Part shown: in pieces, positions 25,950 to 34,274 of the stretch
How the letters are laid out: every line of letters starts with the position of its first letter
How positions within the stretch are numbered: the stretch's first letter is position 1
From: Olsenella sp. kh2p3
GTDB taxonomy: Bacteria; Actinomycetota; Coriobacteriia; Coriobacteriales; Atopobiaceae
DNA length: 64,000 nucleotides
Reading direction: 5' to 3'
Assembly: GCA_900119625.1 (NCBI GenBank)
Contig: FPKD01000003.1
Coordinates: 1-64,000 of the forward strand
Made by a program: the position numbers and the translations under genes
The notes under the pieces: model-generated
What the model was told of the DNA's origin: nothing
The model's database searches: none
The model's input: only the letters and a program-made list of their open reading frames with translations

Positions 25950-27236
25950 TCAGAGGGAGGCGTCCTCTGTGCCGGCATCAGATGCAGCATCGACGGATGC
26001 CGAACCCCCGGGGAGCACGGGCCTTTCAGCGGGTTTCTCGTCCTGTCCCTGCTCGCCGGCGTCACTCTCGCCCACAAGCCTGTGCTGCGGGAGCATGGCC
26101 CCCACGGCACTTAGGGCAGCGCGCGTGGCGCTTGCCACAGCAGCAACTGTTGCATCCCAGGTCTTGCCGGCAGCAACCTGGACCAGCTCGCCGAGAAGCT
26201 CCTTGGTGCGGGGGTCCGCGTCCCTCAGGGCCGCAAGCACGCGCTGGGTACTGGCAGGGTTGCCCATGACCTCGTCGAACGTGGTCGCTCCCCCGGCCTC
26301 GAAGGCGTCAAAGACCTGTCGTGTAAAGAGCTCGCGGTCCGCAAGGTTGGCTCCGCGCATCCACTTGTCGAAGATGGCGTTCACGAGCTTGCACTGCGGG
26401 AGCAGGTCGTCGGCCTCGTCCAGGCAGTCCGCATGGACCTGCCAGGTGGTGGGGTCGTGCTGAAGGGCGCCGTCGCCGGTGCTCTTCACGATGGTCTTGG
26501 GCTCTGAGGGGTCGTCAAAGAGCATGCCCACCACGCTGTAGGTGGGAACTATGCGCACGAAGCGCTCGCCATACACGTCGTGGCAGCTCAGAGGCACCAC
26601 CTCCGGCGCCATAAGGGGACCGTCGTTGGAGTAGACGCGCTCAATCACGTGCTGCAGCTCCTCGGGCAGAAGCACCGCCGAGAAGCTCGCCAGGTTGCCG
26701 CCCTTTGAGTGACCGCCCACCATAAGGCGCACGCCCTCGGCCTCGGCACGGCGCGCCTGTCTCAGCAGGTACTCCGCAGCCAGACGCTGCGCCTCCGTGA
26801 CCTCGAAGCTCAGCATGAAGTCCTCGCGCCAGCCAACCAGGGAGTTGTCGGTTCCCCTAAAGGAAACAAAGCGCAGGCCACCCGGAAGCTCCACCGTAAG
26901 CGCGGCAAACTGCAGGTCGCGGTCATGGTCGAAGACGTCCACGTAGTCCTGCACGCGTGCCTGCCCAAAGCGCTTGGATACCCCAAGGAGCCGCAGGTAG
27001 CGCTCGTCAATCTTCGCGAGCGAGCGCACGAAGGGCGCAACGTCTCCGCCCGCGCGGTCGAGCAGCGCCTCGCATGCGTACGAAACGGTGACCGGCCCCT
27101 CTCCCTCCCCGGGAACAATCCCCGTGAAGTCGACGTAGGAGAGCACCGAGAGGATCAGCCCGTCTACCACGTTGAATGGCCGCTCCTCGAGCGTGATGTC
27201 GCCACGAAGGTCGAGGTAGTTGTGGATGTTCGCCAT
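25950..27236 (-). CDS. DUF2974/Mbeg1-like alpha/beta hydrolase
   Basis: About 428 residues. The family fold is a lipase-class-3-like serine hydrolase. The nucleophile elbow is GGHSKGGNLASF, and FVSFRGTDNSLVGWREDFML is the conserved oxyanion-side segment. The N-terminus ANIHNYLDLRGDITLEERPF is typical of the family. There is no signal peptide, so it probably acts in the cytoplasm. The last about 45 residues are low complexity (Glu/Ala/Ser). ATG 27236 is chosen as the conserved start; the frame is open to 27290. Substrate unknown. Confidence 0.85.
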   Translation of the reverse strand: MANIHNYLDLRGDITLEERPFNVVDGLILSVLSYVDFTGIVPGEGEGPVTVSYACEALLDRAGGDVAPFVRSLAKIDERYLRLLGVSKRFGQARVQDYVDVFDHDRDLQFAALTVELPGGLRFVSFRGTDNSLVGWREDFMLSFEVTEAQRLAAEYLLRQARRAEAEGVRLMVGGHSKGGNLASFSAVLLPEELQHVIERVYSNDGPLMAPEVVPLSCHDVYGERFVRIVPTYSVVGMLFDDPSEPKTIVKSTGDGALQHDPTTWQVHADCLDEADDLLPQCKLVNAIFDKWMRGANLADRELFTRQVFDAFEAGGATTFDEVMGNPASTQRVLAALRDADPRTKELLGELVQVAAGKTWDATVAAVASATRAALSAVGAMLPQHRLVGESDAGEQGQDEKPAERPVLPGGSASVDAASDAGTEDASL

Positions 27237-27314
27237 GGATGTCCCTTCGCGTATGGCCAAGCGGGCAGTTGGTATGAGGCAGTATGCCACGAACGCGTGC
27301 AGGTGGGGGAAATC

Positions 27315-27549
27315 TGAGACTAAATTGCAGTTTGCCTGTGGTGCCGACCCGTCGTCGGTCCGCCTCTCACCAAACCTGCGACTTAATAGCAGTTAGCCTG
27401 GGGCGCCGCTGAGAGAAACCGCAGGTAGAAGGCCCGCGGCCTTCTCGGAGGGTGCTATTAAGCCGCAGGTTTTCTCGGCGGCGTGTATTTTCTCGGCGGC
27501 GTGTAATTTCACAGCCGCAGGTTTTCTCGGCAGCATGTATTTTCTCGGC
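27315..27549. repeat. Palindromic repeat family 1, copy A, with short tandem units
   Basis: This 410-base gap between the hydrolase and alcohol dehydrogenase genes has no gene but dense repeats. The arms AACCTGCGACTTAATAGC (27373-27390) and GCTATTAAGCCGCAGGTT (27454-27471) are inverted with one mismatch, around a second hairpin AGAAGGCC-CGC-GGCCTTCT (27427-27445). The sequence AACCGCAGGTAGAA sits at its centre. A truncated left arm occurs at 27315-27340, and TTTTCTCGGCGGCGTGTA is repeated with variation from 27470 to 27549. A related copy lies at 60677-60778. Confidence 0.8.
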
Positions 27550-27592
27550 CATAGTCTTCCCTGGCAGGGCCAAGGACTACGCCCCAGCCGAG

Positions 27593-27626
27593 AAAAAAGG
27601 CCCGGCCAGGTAGCCCCAGCCGGACC
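27593..27626 (-). terminator. Terminator of the iron alcohol dehydrogenase gene
   Basis: On the minus strand GGTCCGGC pairs with GCCGGGCC (one G-U pair) across an 12-base loop, directly followed by TTTTTT. It lies 22 bases after the stop codon of the dehydrogenase gene. Confidence 0.75.
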
Positions 27627-27647
27627 ATCGCCTAAAGCTTTTCTCGC

Positions 27648-28811
27648 CTATGCCATAACCTTGCGGAACAGGGCCTTGATGGTCTCGTGGTCGGCAGGCT
27701 TGGGTGTGCCGGGGAAGCACGCGTCGGCGGCAGCGTCGTCTGCGAGCTGGTCGAGGTCGGCCTCCACCAGGCCGTTGCAGGTCTTGGGGATGCCCACGTC
27801 CTCGCCGAGCTTGGCAACGGCGGCAACCACGTTCTTGTTCACCACGTCGATGGGGTCGGTATCCCAGCCGGCCACGTCCATCACGCGGCCAATCTCGCGA
27901 TAGCGCTCGCCGCAGGCGTCGGCGTTGTACTCCATGCACACGGGCAGGAGCATAGCGCAGGCCACACCGTGCGGGGTGTCATAGTGCGCCGAGAGCGTAT
28001 GCGCCATGGAGTGCACGATGCCCAGGCCAACATTGGAGAAGCCCATGCCGGCGATGTACTGGCCCAGCGCCATCTCCTTGCGGCCCTCGCCCGGCTCCTT
28101 GGACTTTGCCTCGGCCACGGCCTCGCGCAGGTTGTGCGAGATGATGCGAATGGCCTCGAGGTGGAACATGTCCGAGAGCTCCCAGGCACCCTTGGTGGTG
28201 TAGCCCTCGATTGCGTGGGTGAGCGCGTCCATGCCGGTGGCAGCCGTGAGGCCAACAGGCATCGAAGCCATCATGTCCGGGTCGACGACGGCAACCTCGG
28301 GAATGTCGTTGGTGTCCACGCAGACGAACTTGCGGACCTTCTCGGGATCGGTGATCACGTAGTTGATCGTGACCTCGGCCGCAGTGCCTGCCGTGGTGGG
28401 CACGGCGATGGTAAAGGTGGCGTGATTCTTGGTGTCCGCCACGCCCTCGAGCGAGCGAACGTCCGCGAACTCGGGGTTCTCGTGGATGACGCCGATGGCC
28501 TTGGCGGTGTCCATGGAGGAGCCGCCGCCAATGGCAATGATGCAGTCCGCACCAGAGTCAGCCATGGCAGCCACGCCATCCTGCACGTTCTTGATGGTTG
28601 GGTTGGGCTTGATCTCCGAGTAGACCACATAGGGGAAGCCCGCCTCGTCGAGAAGGTCGGTCACCTTGGCAGTGACGCCAAACTTCACAAGGTCGGGGTC
28701 GGAGCAGACAAAGGCCTTGGTGAGGCCGCGACGGCTCAGCTCGCCGGGGATTTTCTTGATGGCCCCGGAGCCGTGATACGAGATGGTGTTGAGGACAAAG
28801 CGATTAACCAT
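27648..28811 (-). CDS. Iron-containing (group III) alcohol dehydrogenase, FucO-like
   Basis: About 387 residues. These enzymes reduce aldehydes such as lactaldehyde or acetaldehyde with NADH in the cytoplasm. NAD binding is at AIGGGSSMDTAKAIG. The metal ligands sit in TGMDALTHAIEGY, GIVHSMAHTLSAHYDTPHG. FADVRSLEGVADTKNHA is shared with lactaldehyde/1,2-propanediol oxidoreductases. ATG 28811 is chosen because GGGAAGGAAG lies just upstream. Single gene with its own terminator; substrate assignment within the family is uncertain. Confidence 0.9.
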   Translation of the reverse strand: MVNRFVLNTISYHGSGAIKKIPGELSRRGLTKAFVCSDPDLVKFGVTAKVTDLLDEAGFPYVVYSEIKPNPTIKNVQDGVAAMADSGADCIIAIGGGSSMDTAKAIGVIHENPEFADVRSLEGVADTKNHATFTIAVPTTAGTAAEVTINYVITDPEKVRKFVCVDTNDIPEVAVVDPDMMASMPVGLTAATGMDALTHAIEGYTTKGAWELSDMFHLEAIRIISHNLREAVAEAKSKEPGEGRKEMALGQYIAGMGFSNVGLGIVHSMAHTLSAHYDTPHGVACAMLLPVCMEYNADACGERYREIGRVMDVAGWDTDPIDVVNKNVVAAVAKLGEDVGIPKTCNGLVEADLDQLADDAAADACFPGTPKPADHETIKALFRKVMA

Positions 28812-28931
28812 AGAGTCTTCCTTCCCGTTGGATGCCGGCGGCGCCTGTGCCATCGGACACGTGACCGAGAGCTATCTACCCAACGAAACGGTACGTCAGA
28901 CTGCCGAGTCGCGACCCTCCCCTTACCCCAT

Positions 28932-29016
28932 CCGCGTTCTTTAGCGGAAATTGATAATCGCACCTCTCGACAACAGGGCAAACGTGGCCTCCGATTCTCA
29001 AAAACCGCTAAAGAAC
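28932..29016. repeat. Palindromic repeat family 2, copy A
   Basis: GTTCTTTAGCGG at 28936 and CCGCTAAAGAAC ending at 29016 form the arms of an imperfect palindrome, each arm continuing inward to an ATCG/CGATTC segment. The loop is about 31 bases. A second copy with the same arms lies at 36827-36940. The gap from 28812 to 29065 otherwise holds only the dehydrogenase promoter region. Confidence 0.8.
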
Positions 29017-29065
29017 GAGAGGGGGATGCGGTAGAGGGGCGTGGAGAGTTGCCGCAGCCCGCGAA

Positions 29066-30184
29066 TTACCCCTGCACCGTCGCCACCACGGCCACCACGC
29101 AGATGGCAACCAGCCCAGCCATAATGAGCCAGCTCACTGGCCTACCCAGGTTGAGCGTCCAGCCAATCCCAAAGCGCTTGGGCACCACGACCGCCGGGTC
29201 CTTTCGGTTGGCATAGAACACGCCGCCGTACCAGCGGTCATCGTCATCCGCGGGAAGCGTAAAGTCCTCGGGCAGACGCGCGAGGAGCCTGGTTCCATTC
29301 TGCCCGTAGCGCACGGCGAGAACCACGCAGGGGACAAGCACGGCCAAAGCAACAGCCGTGAGCGTCGTACCGCCAACGTCAAACGAAACCCATCCCACCA
29401 TGGATGCCTCCAGCACCACCCCGGACGTGTTCAGCGCCAGGCCCATGCCAACGCAGCACGCACTCCACGCGTGGACATAGGCACCGTAGGCGAAGGCGCT
29501 CGACGCGGGATGACGCGGGTCGATTGGCCGCTTCGAACCCAGAAGCATGGCATGGGAGATGGTCATCGTGCCGGCCATTGCCAGCTGAAAGACGATGGGC
29601 AGAAGCATGACCGGCACTGACTTCTCGGCCCAGCCATTCACGACGCCGTCCATTCCCGCGTGAATGGGGATGAGGTCCGGCGCACTGTCGTAGCCCAACA
29701 CGGCGACCATGACTGAGGCCGCTATGGGCAGAATGTTGAGAAGCTCCCAGCCCAGGGGTACAGGTTTGGGGACGCCCACGCCACCGAGCATTGCCGCACT
29801 CTTTCGCGCCTTGGCCTTCCAGCCGCGGGCCCGCTTGAGGTCCTGTGCCTTATCGCGGTAATGCAGCATGAGGAAGTAGCCAAAGAGCACCAGCACAACC
29901 ATTGCCACGCAGGAGGCAAGGGCCGCCATGTTGGGATGTATCGCAACCAGCACGTAGGAAACCCAGCCCGTAAGCAAAGCCGTCACCGCAAGCACCCACA
30001 GCGAGTAGGAACGCTTGAGCGACCGGGCCCGAGAATCACTTGCAGCGGCAGTAGGAACGCTGACCGAAAAGAGCTCGCCCTTTGGCGCGAGCCAGGGGGT
30101 CAGGGCAAAGACCACGCCACACAGTGGCACAAGAATGAGAATCGTGACTACCGAAAGGACAGACTCAACACTCACCCGTACCAT
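29066..30184 (-). CDS. Multi-pass membrane protein, DUF1648/DUF5808-like
   Basis: About 372 residues with some eight to ten hydrophobic segments. The stretch DLIPIHAGMDGVVNGWAEKS matches the DUF1648 motif (P-x-H-x-x-x-G) seen in SdpI-like and related membrane proteins. The C-terminus has DRWYGGVFYANRKDPAVVVP, a signature of the DUF5808 region. The start is ATG 30184 or GTG 30175; AAGGAG spaces better with the GTG. Either one overlaps the end of the gntR gene, so the two are coupled. In similar pairs the membrane protein is controlled by the YtrA-type repressor; its job is unknown. Confidence 0.8.
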   Translation of the reverse strand: MVRVSVESVLSVVTILILVPLCGVVFALTPWLAPKGELFSVSVPTAAASDSRARSLKRSYSLWVLAVTALLTGWVSYVLVAIHPNMAALASCVAMVVLVLFGYFLMLHYRDKAQDLKRARGWKAKARKSAAMLGGVGVPKPVPLGWELLNILPIAASVMVAVLGYDSAPDLIPIHAGMDGVVNGWAEKSVPVMLLPIVFQLAMAGTMTISHAMLLGSKRPIDPRHPASSAFAYGAYVHAWSACCVGMGLALNTSGVVLEASMVGWVSFDVGGTTLTAVALAVLVPCVVLAVRYGQNGTRLLARLPEDFTLPADDDDRWYGGVFYANRKDPAVVVPKRFGIGWTLNLGRPVSWLIMAGLVAICVVAVVATVQG

Positions 30185-30596
30185 CTCCTTTGGCCAAGGA
30201 TTCTCCCGCCCCGTATGCCGCACGCGCCTGGCGGGCCGCCTCCTCCATAAAGCCTTGCTCCGAGCCCCCGCGGGCCCTGTATGCAACTGCGAGCCGCAAC
30301 AGCTCACGTGCCATGAGTTGGTCCTGCTCGGCTGAGAGACGACGCGCGAGCGCACCATCCGTATCGGCTACAAAAGCGCCGGAGCGGCCGCGCATGATGA
30401 GGTAGCCCTCGTCGCGCAGGACGGCATACGCCTTGTTCGCGGTATGGAGGTTCACGCCAAGGTCGCGTGCGAGCGAGCGCACCGAGGGAAGAGGGTCACC
30501 GGGAGAAAGCTCCCCCGTGGCGATAGCCTCAATCACCTGCGCGCGAATCTGCCGGTAGATGGGCTCTTCCGACATCTGGTCAATCACGACGGGCAT
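30165..30596 (-). CDS. GntR-family regulator, YtrA type
   Basis: 143 residues. The N-terminal winged helix is EEPIYRQIRAQVIEAIATGE followed by LPSVRSLARDLGVNLHTANK, the standard GntR helix-turn-helix. A short C-terminal helical tail instead of a ligand-binding domain is typical of the YtrA subgroup. It leads a two-gene operon with the membrane protein and probably represses itself through the palindrome 30 bases upstream of its start. Confidence 0.92.
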   Translation of the reverse strand: MPVVIDQMSEEPIYRQIRAQVIEAIATGELSPGDPLPSVRSLARDLGVNLHTANKAYAVLRDEGYLIMRGRSGAFVADTDGALARRLSAEQDQLMARELLRLAVAYRARGGSEQGFMEEAARQARAAYGAGESLAKGDGTGEC

Positions 30597-30625
30597 GCTG
30601 GCACCCCCTTTCGCGGTGATGAGGT

Positions 30626-30666
30626 TTGTTCTATTTGGACTATAACAGATAGAACAAGACTGTCAA
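30626..30666 (-). promoter_or_regulatory. Promoter and GntR/YtrA operator
   Basis: On the minus strand TTGACA (30666-30661), a 16-base spacer and TATAGT (30644-30639) form a near-consensus promoter. A perfect inverted repeat, TTGTTCTAT at 30626-30634 and ATAGAACAA at 30649-30657, covers the spacer and the region downstream of the -10. The position is ideal for autorepression by the GntR protein. Confidence 0.75.
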
Positions 30667-30708
30667 CCACACGAAGGGGGTGCTTGGATTTGCCTAGAGG
30701 GTCGAGAC

Positions 30709-31812
30709 CTACTGCTTCGAAATCCTGAGCACGGCCTTGATCGTCTTGCCACCGGAAGTGTCCGCAAGGGCCTTGTCTATCTCGGAGAAGTCGTAGAACG
30801 AGAGGATCTTGTCCACGGGGAAGCGACCCTCCTTGTACCAACGCACCATCTGTGGGACAAAGGTCTTGGGATCGGACTCTCCCTCGCAGGTGCCCTTCAT
30901 GGTACGCATGGGCATCATGATGTCGCCACCCACGTCAAAGTGGTCGATGCAGCCAGCCGCCGCAACGGGCAGGAACGTTCCGTGGAACTTGAGGCTGCGG
31001 ATGGCGTTGACCATCATGTACTGGTTGCCCGAGGTGTCCACCGTGGCGTCGACGCCAGACGGGAAGATCTTGTGGACCGCCGCCGGAACGTCGTCCACCT
31101 CCTTGCGGTTGATGGTGTGAGTGGCGCCAAGCTCGCGCGCAAGGGCCAGACTCTTGGGGTTACCGCCCACTGCGATAATGACCTTGGCCCCTGCAACGGC
31201 AGCACCCATGATGGCCGACATACCCACGGCACCACAGCCAAAGACGGCAACGGCACTTGTCTCGTCCACGTGGGCCACGTTAATCATGGCACCGGCACCC
31301 GTCTGCACACCGCATCCCAAAGGAGCAACAATTCCCAGGTCAACATCATCGTCAACCTTGCAGACCGAGGCGGCGTTGGCCACTGAGTAGGTAGCGAACG
31401 AAGACTGCCCAAAGAACATGCTCACGTCGTGGCCATTCTGGTGCAGACGGGTGGTGCCGTCCGTGGCAACGCCACCAAAGTTGATCTGGTTGAAGTTCTC
31501 GCAGTAGTACGGCTCGTGCGCCTGGCAGGCCGGGCAGGTGCCGTCGAAGGCGTATGTGATGCCCACGTGGTCGCCGGGCTTGAGGTCATCCACGTTGGCA
31601 CCCACACGTTCGACGATGCCGGCGCCCTCGTGGCCAAGCACCAGCGGCAGCGCGATGGGAACGCCCTGCGAGCGGCCAAACTCGTCGGTGTGGCAGATGC
31701 CAGAGGCAACGTTGCGCACGAGGACCTCGTTGTCCTTCGGCTCGTCCAGCTCGACGTCCTCCATGCAGTACGGACCGTTCTTCTCGTGCACGACCAAAGC
31801 CTTGATTCTCAT
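30709..31812 (-). CDS. Zinc-dependent medium-chain alcohol dehydrogenase
   Basis: About 367 residues of the MDR superfamily. The catalytic zinc site has GICHTDEFG and GHEGAGIVERVG. The cofactor fold is VAVFGCGAVGMSAIMGA. In the structural zinc loop (FDGTCPACQAHEPYYCENF) three cysteines are visible and the first of the usual four is replaced by aspartate. Closest in style to aryl/long-chain alcohol dehydrogenases. ATG 31812 is chosen because GGGAGGGTGCTC precedes it. It is a single gene, divergent from thpR. Confidence 0.9.
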   Translation of the reverse strand: MRIKALVVHEKNGPYCMEDVELDEPKDNEVLVRNVASGICHTDEFGRSQGVPIALPLVLGHEGAGIVERVGANVDDLKPGDHVGITYAFDGTCPACQAHEPYYCENFNQINFGGVATDGTTRLHQNGHDVSMFFGQSSFATYSVANAASVCKVDDDVDLGIVAPLGCGVQTGAGAMINVAHVDETSAVAVFGCGAVGMSAIMGAAVAGAKVIIAVGGNPKSLALARELGATHTINRKEVDDVPAAVHKIFPSGVDATVDTSGNQYMMVNAIRSLKFHGTFLPVAAAGCIDHFDVGGDIMMPMRTMKGTCEGESDPKTFVPQMVRWYKEGRFPVDKILSFYDFSEIDKALADTSGGKTIKAVLRISKQ

Positions 31813-31972
31813 GAGCACCCTCCCAGCATCGCTTTGCATGCGGGCCTCTCCCCCGCTTACCTAACGACTATATGCCACGATACGGCCAAACGCTGCGGCA
31901 TCACCGCAAGAGGGGTGGCGGAGGCCGTGGTTGGGATAGGCTTCTCTACGAGAGAAAACCATGGGAGGTCTT

Positions 31973-32608
31973 ATGGAGAGCACCAAGAATGACCAGAGCT
32001 CTGCGGACCAGACGCAAAAGCGGCTCTTTGTTGCCTTGTGCTTCTCGGCAGAGGAGCGAGAGGCACTTGCCCAGTCGCGCGACGCCGTGCTGGAAAGGCT
32101 TCGCTCCGGGCATCCCACCCTCACTACAAATATTCATCTGACCTTGGCGTTTCTCGGGATGCTTGACAACGCGGGCGAGCAGCGCGCGGCAGACGCCCTG
32201 CGCGCAGCGGCGCGCGCATGCGACCCAGTGAGCCTTTCACTTGGCGACCTAGGCGCCTTTGAGCACAGGCGCGGGGGCATCGTATGGCGAGGCGTTTCTC
32301 GACAAGAGGAGCTTCTCGTCCTCCAGCGAACGCTCGTGCGGGAGCTGACCGCACGTGGGCTTCCTGTGGACGAGAGGCCCTTCGTACCACACGTGACCCT
32401 TGTGCGTGGCGCGCGGCCAGCAAGAGAGGTGGGAAACGGGATGCCTGACCTGCGGCGCATTTGCGAGGAAGTCTCCTGCGGGCTTCCCTCGCTCGAGACG
32501 CGCCACGCGGAGGTGTCCCTCATGTGGAGCCACCACCCCACGGGCGAGCAGCTCACCTACACGCCAATCCTCACCGCACCGCTGCGTGGCTGGAAGAGTT
32601 GCATCTAG
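31973..32608 (+). CDS. thpR: RNA 2',3'-cyclic phosphodiesterase (2'-5' RNA ligase family)
   Basis: About 211 residues. The 2H phosphoesterase fold has two H-x-T/S-x motifs, here NIHLTLAFLG and FVPHVTLVRGAR. ThpR hydrolyses 2',3'-cyclic ends of RNA or reversibly joins 2'-5' RNA. KRLFVALCFSAEEREAL is the conserved N-terminal strand. I chose ATG 31973 because GGGAGGT lies seven bases upstream; the frame also has an ATG at 31961 that would consume the ribosome-binding site. Single gene. Confidence 0.9.
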   Translation: MESTKNDQSSADQTQKRLFVALCFSAEEREALAQSRDAVLERLRSGHPTLTTNIHLTLAFLGMLDNAGEQRAADALRAAARACDPVSLSLGDLGAFEHRRGGIVWRGVSRQEELLVLQRTLVRELTARGLPVDERPFVPHVTLVRGARPAREVGNGMPDLRRICEEVSCGLPSLETRHAEVSLMWSHHPTGEQLTYTPILTAPLRGWKSCI

Positions 32609-32621
32609 CAAGATGCGAAAG

Positions 32622-32729
32622 CCGCGGAATTCGAACGGTTGGACCACCGTAAACGTTCGAATTCCGCGGAACAGTTCGAATGACGCGAATTATCGCCGGT
32701 TAACCCCGCTTAAACGTTCGAAATCCGCG
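32622..32729. repeat. Palindromic repeat family 3, copy A
   Basis: In the gap between thpR and dapH, CCGCGGAATTCGAACG (32622-32637) and CGTTCGAATTCCGCGG (32654-32669) are a perfect 16-base inverted repeat around a 16-base spacer. A third, partial arm AACGTTCGAAATCCGCG lies at 32713-32729. Variants of the CCGCGGATTCCGAACGG arm occur at 52806-52937. Confidence 0.85.
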
Positions 32730-32793
32730 ACAACGCGACGGGAAGAAAAGCAAGGGCGAGAAGAGCAACACCCGCCGTGGCGAGCAGCTCCCT

Positions 32794-33495
32794 CTACAGG
32801 TTGCGCAGCGCGTCCACCAGGGCAGTCTTGGACTCGGTCTTCTCGTCCTTCATCTTGATGACGCGCGCGGGGCAGCCGGCAACAACCGCGCCTGCGGGCA
32901 CGTCCTCGGTCACCACGGCACCGGCAGCCACAACGGCACCCTTGCCCACGCGGCACCCCTCGATGACCACGGAGTTTGCACCGAGAAGCACGTCGTCCTC
33001 AATCACCACGGGCGTCGCGCTTGCAGGCTCCACCACGCCGGCAAGCACGCAGCCGGCACCCACGTGGCAATGCGCACCCACCGTGGCGCGCCCGCCCAGG
33101 ACGGCCCCCATGTCAATCATGGTGCCCGCGCCAATGACCGCACCGATGTTGATGATCGCGCCCATCATGATTACGGCGTTGTCGCCAATCTCCACCTGGT
33201 CGCGAATAATGGCGCCAGGCTCGATTCGGGCGTTCACGTTGCGCACGTCAAGCAGCGGCACACCGGAGTTGCGACGGTCGTTCTCGACAACCACGTCCAG
33301 AACGTTGTTACCAGCCGCCTCAAGCGCCGGCCCAACCTCGGACCAGTCGCCAAAGACCACAACATCGCCCGTCCCAAAGACGTGGGAACTGGGACCAAAG
33401 TCCACATGCGCGCCAGGAGCCAGCTTGACGTATGCCTTGACCGGCGTCTTCTTTGGCGCACTCGCAATATAGTTAATGATTTCCTGGGCGTCCAT
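32794..33495 (-). CDS. dapH: Tetrahydrodipicolinate N-acetyltransferase
   Basis: About 233 residues. It acetylates tetrahydrodipicolinate in the acetyl branch of lysine and meso-DAP synthesis. The N-terminus [20 protein letters not shown] is typical of DapH. The rest is a left-handed beta helix of hexapeptide repeats (for example [20 protein letters not shown] and [19 protein letters not shown]). ATG 33495 follows the family start. Last gene of the lysA-dapA-dapB-dapH operon. Confidence 0.95.
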   Translation of the reverse strand: MDAQEIINYIASAPKKTPVKAYVKLAPGAHVDFGPSSHVFGTGDVVVFGDWSEVGPALEAAGNNVLDVVVENDRRNSGVPLLDVRNVNARIEPGAIIRDQVEIGDNAVIMMGAIINIGAVIGAGTMIDMGAVLGGRATVGAHCHVGAGCVLAGVVEPASATPVVIEDDVLLGANSVVIEGCRVGKGAVVAAGAVVTEDVPAGAVVAGCPARVIKMKDEKTESKTALVDALRNL

Positions 33496-33542
33496 GGATT
33501 GTCCCCTCTCGCCAGCCACCTGGCGTTTCTCGTTGCTGCAGG

Positions 33543-34274
33543 CTATCCAAACATGAGCGTGTCGAAGTCATAGAAACCGGGCTCGTGCGCAAGCAGGCGC
33601 TTGGCCGCAGAGACGGCGCCGTTCACAAAGATCTGCCGGCTCGTTGCGCGGTGCGTGAGCACGACTTCCTCGTCCTCGCCAAAGAAGAGCACCTCGTGCG
33701 TCCCCGCCACGGTGCCGCCGCGCAGGCTGTGCATGCCAATCTCGCTTGCCGGACGTGGCCCCACGATGCCCTCGCGCCCGTAGGCAACGCTCCTCTCGCC
33801 TGCGGGATCCACGGCCTCAAGCAGCATCTTTGCCGTCCCGGAGGGAGCGTCGGCCTTGCGGTTGTGGTGGCATTCCACAATCTCGGTGTCCCAGCCGGTA
33901 AGCGAGGCCGCGGCTTCGCGCGCCAGGTGACGAAGAACCGCCACGCCAAGCGAGTAGTTGCCACTCCAGATGACCGGGGCCACCTGCCCCAACGCCTCGA
34001 TGCGCGAGAGATCCTCCGCCGAGAGGCCAGTGGTGCCCGAGAGCAGCGCCGCATGCGTGCGACGCACGTAGGCCTCCACATGGGGAAGCGACGCGGGCGC
34101 CGAGAAATCGATGACGAGGTCTACCGCTGGGGCAACGGAGTCAAGCTCAGAGATGTTGTCGGCGTCGTAGCCACCCGCAAGCGAGAGGTTCGCATCCGCC
34201 TCGACGGCCGCCCGAAGGAGCGTCCCCATGCGCCCCTTGGCGCCAACCACCAGCACGCTAGCCAAGAATACCAA
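33543..34274 (-). CDS. dapB: 4-hydroxy-tetrahydrodipicolinate reductase
   Basis: About 243 residues. The NAD(P) loop is [14 protein letters not shown], with Ala replacing the usual Gly. The catalytic region [21 protein letters not shown] contains the His-His and Lys of DapB. The 5' end overlaps the dapA stop. No ATG is available: TTG 34274, TTG 34265 or GTG 34256 are candidates, with AAGGGGG upstream fitting TTG 34265 best. It reduces the DapA product to tetrahydrodipicolinate, which DapH then acetylates. Confidence 0.95.
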   Translation of the reverse strand: MVFLASVLVVGAKGRMGTLLRAAVEADANLSLAGGYDADNISELDSVAPAVDLVIDFSAPASLPHVEAYVRRTHAALLSGTTGLSAEDLSRIEALGQVAPVIWSGNYSLGVAVLRHLAREAAASLTGWDTEIVECHHNRKADAPSGTAKMLLEAVDPAGERSVAYGREGIVGPRPASEIGMHSLRGGTVAGTHEVLFFGEDEEVVLTHRATSRQIFVNGAVSAAKRLLAHEPGFYDFDTLMFG

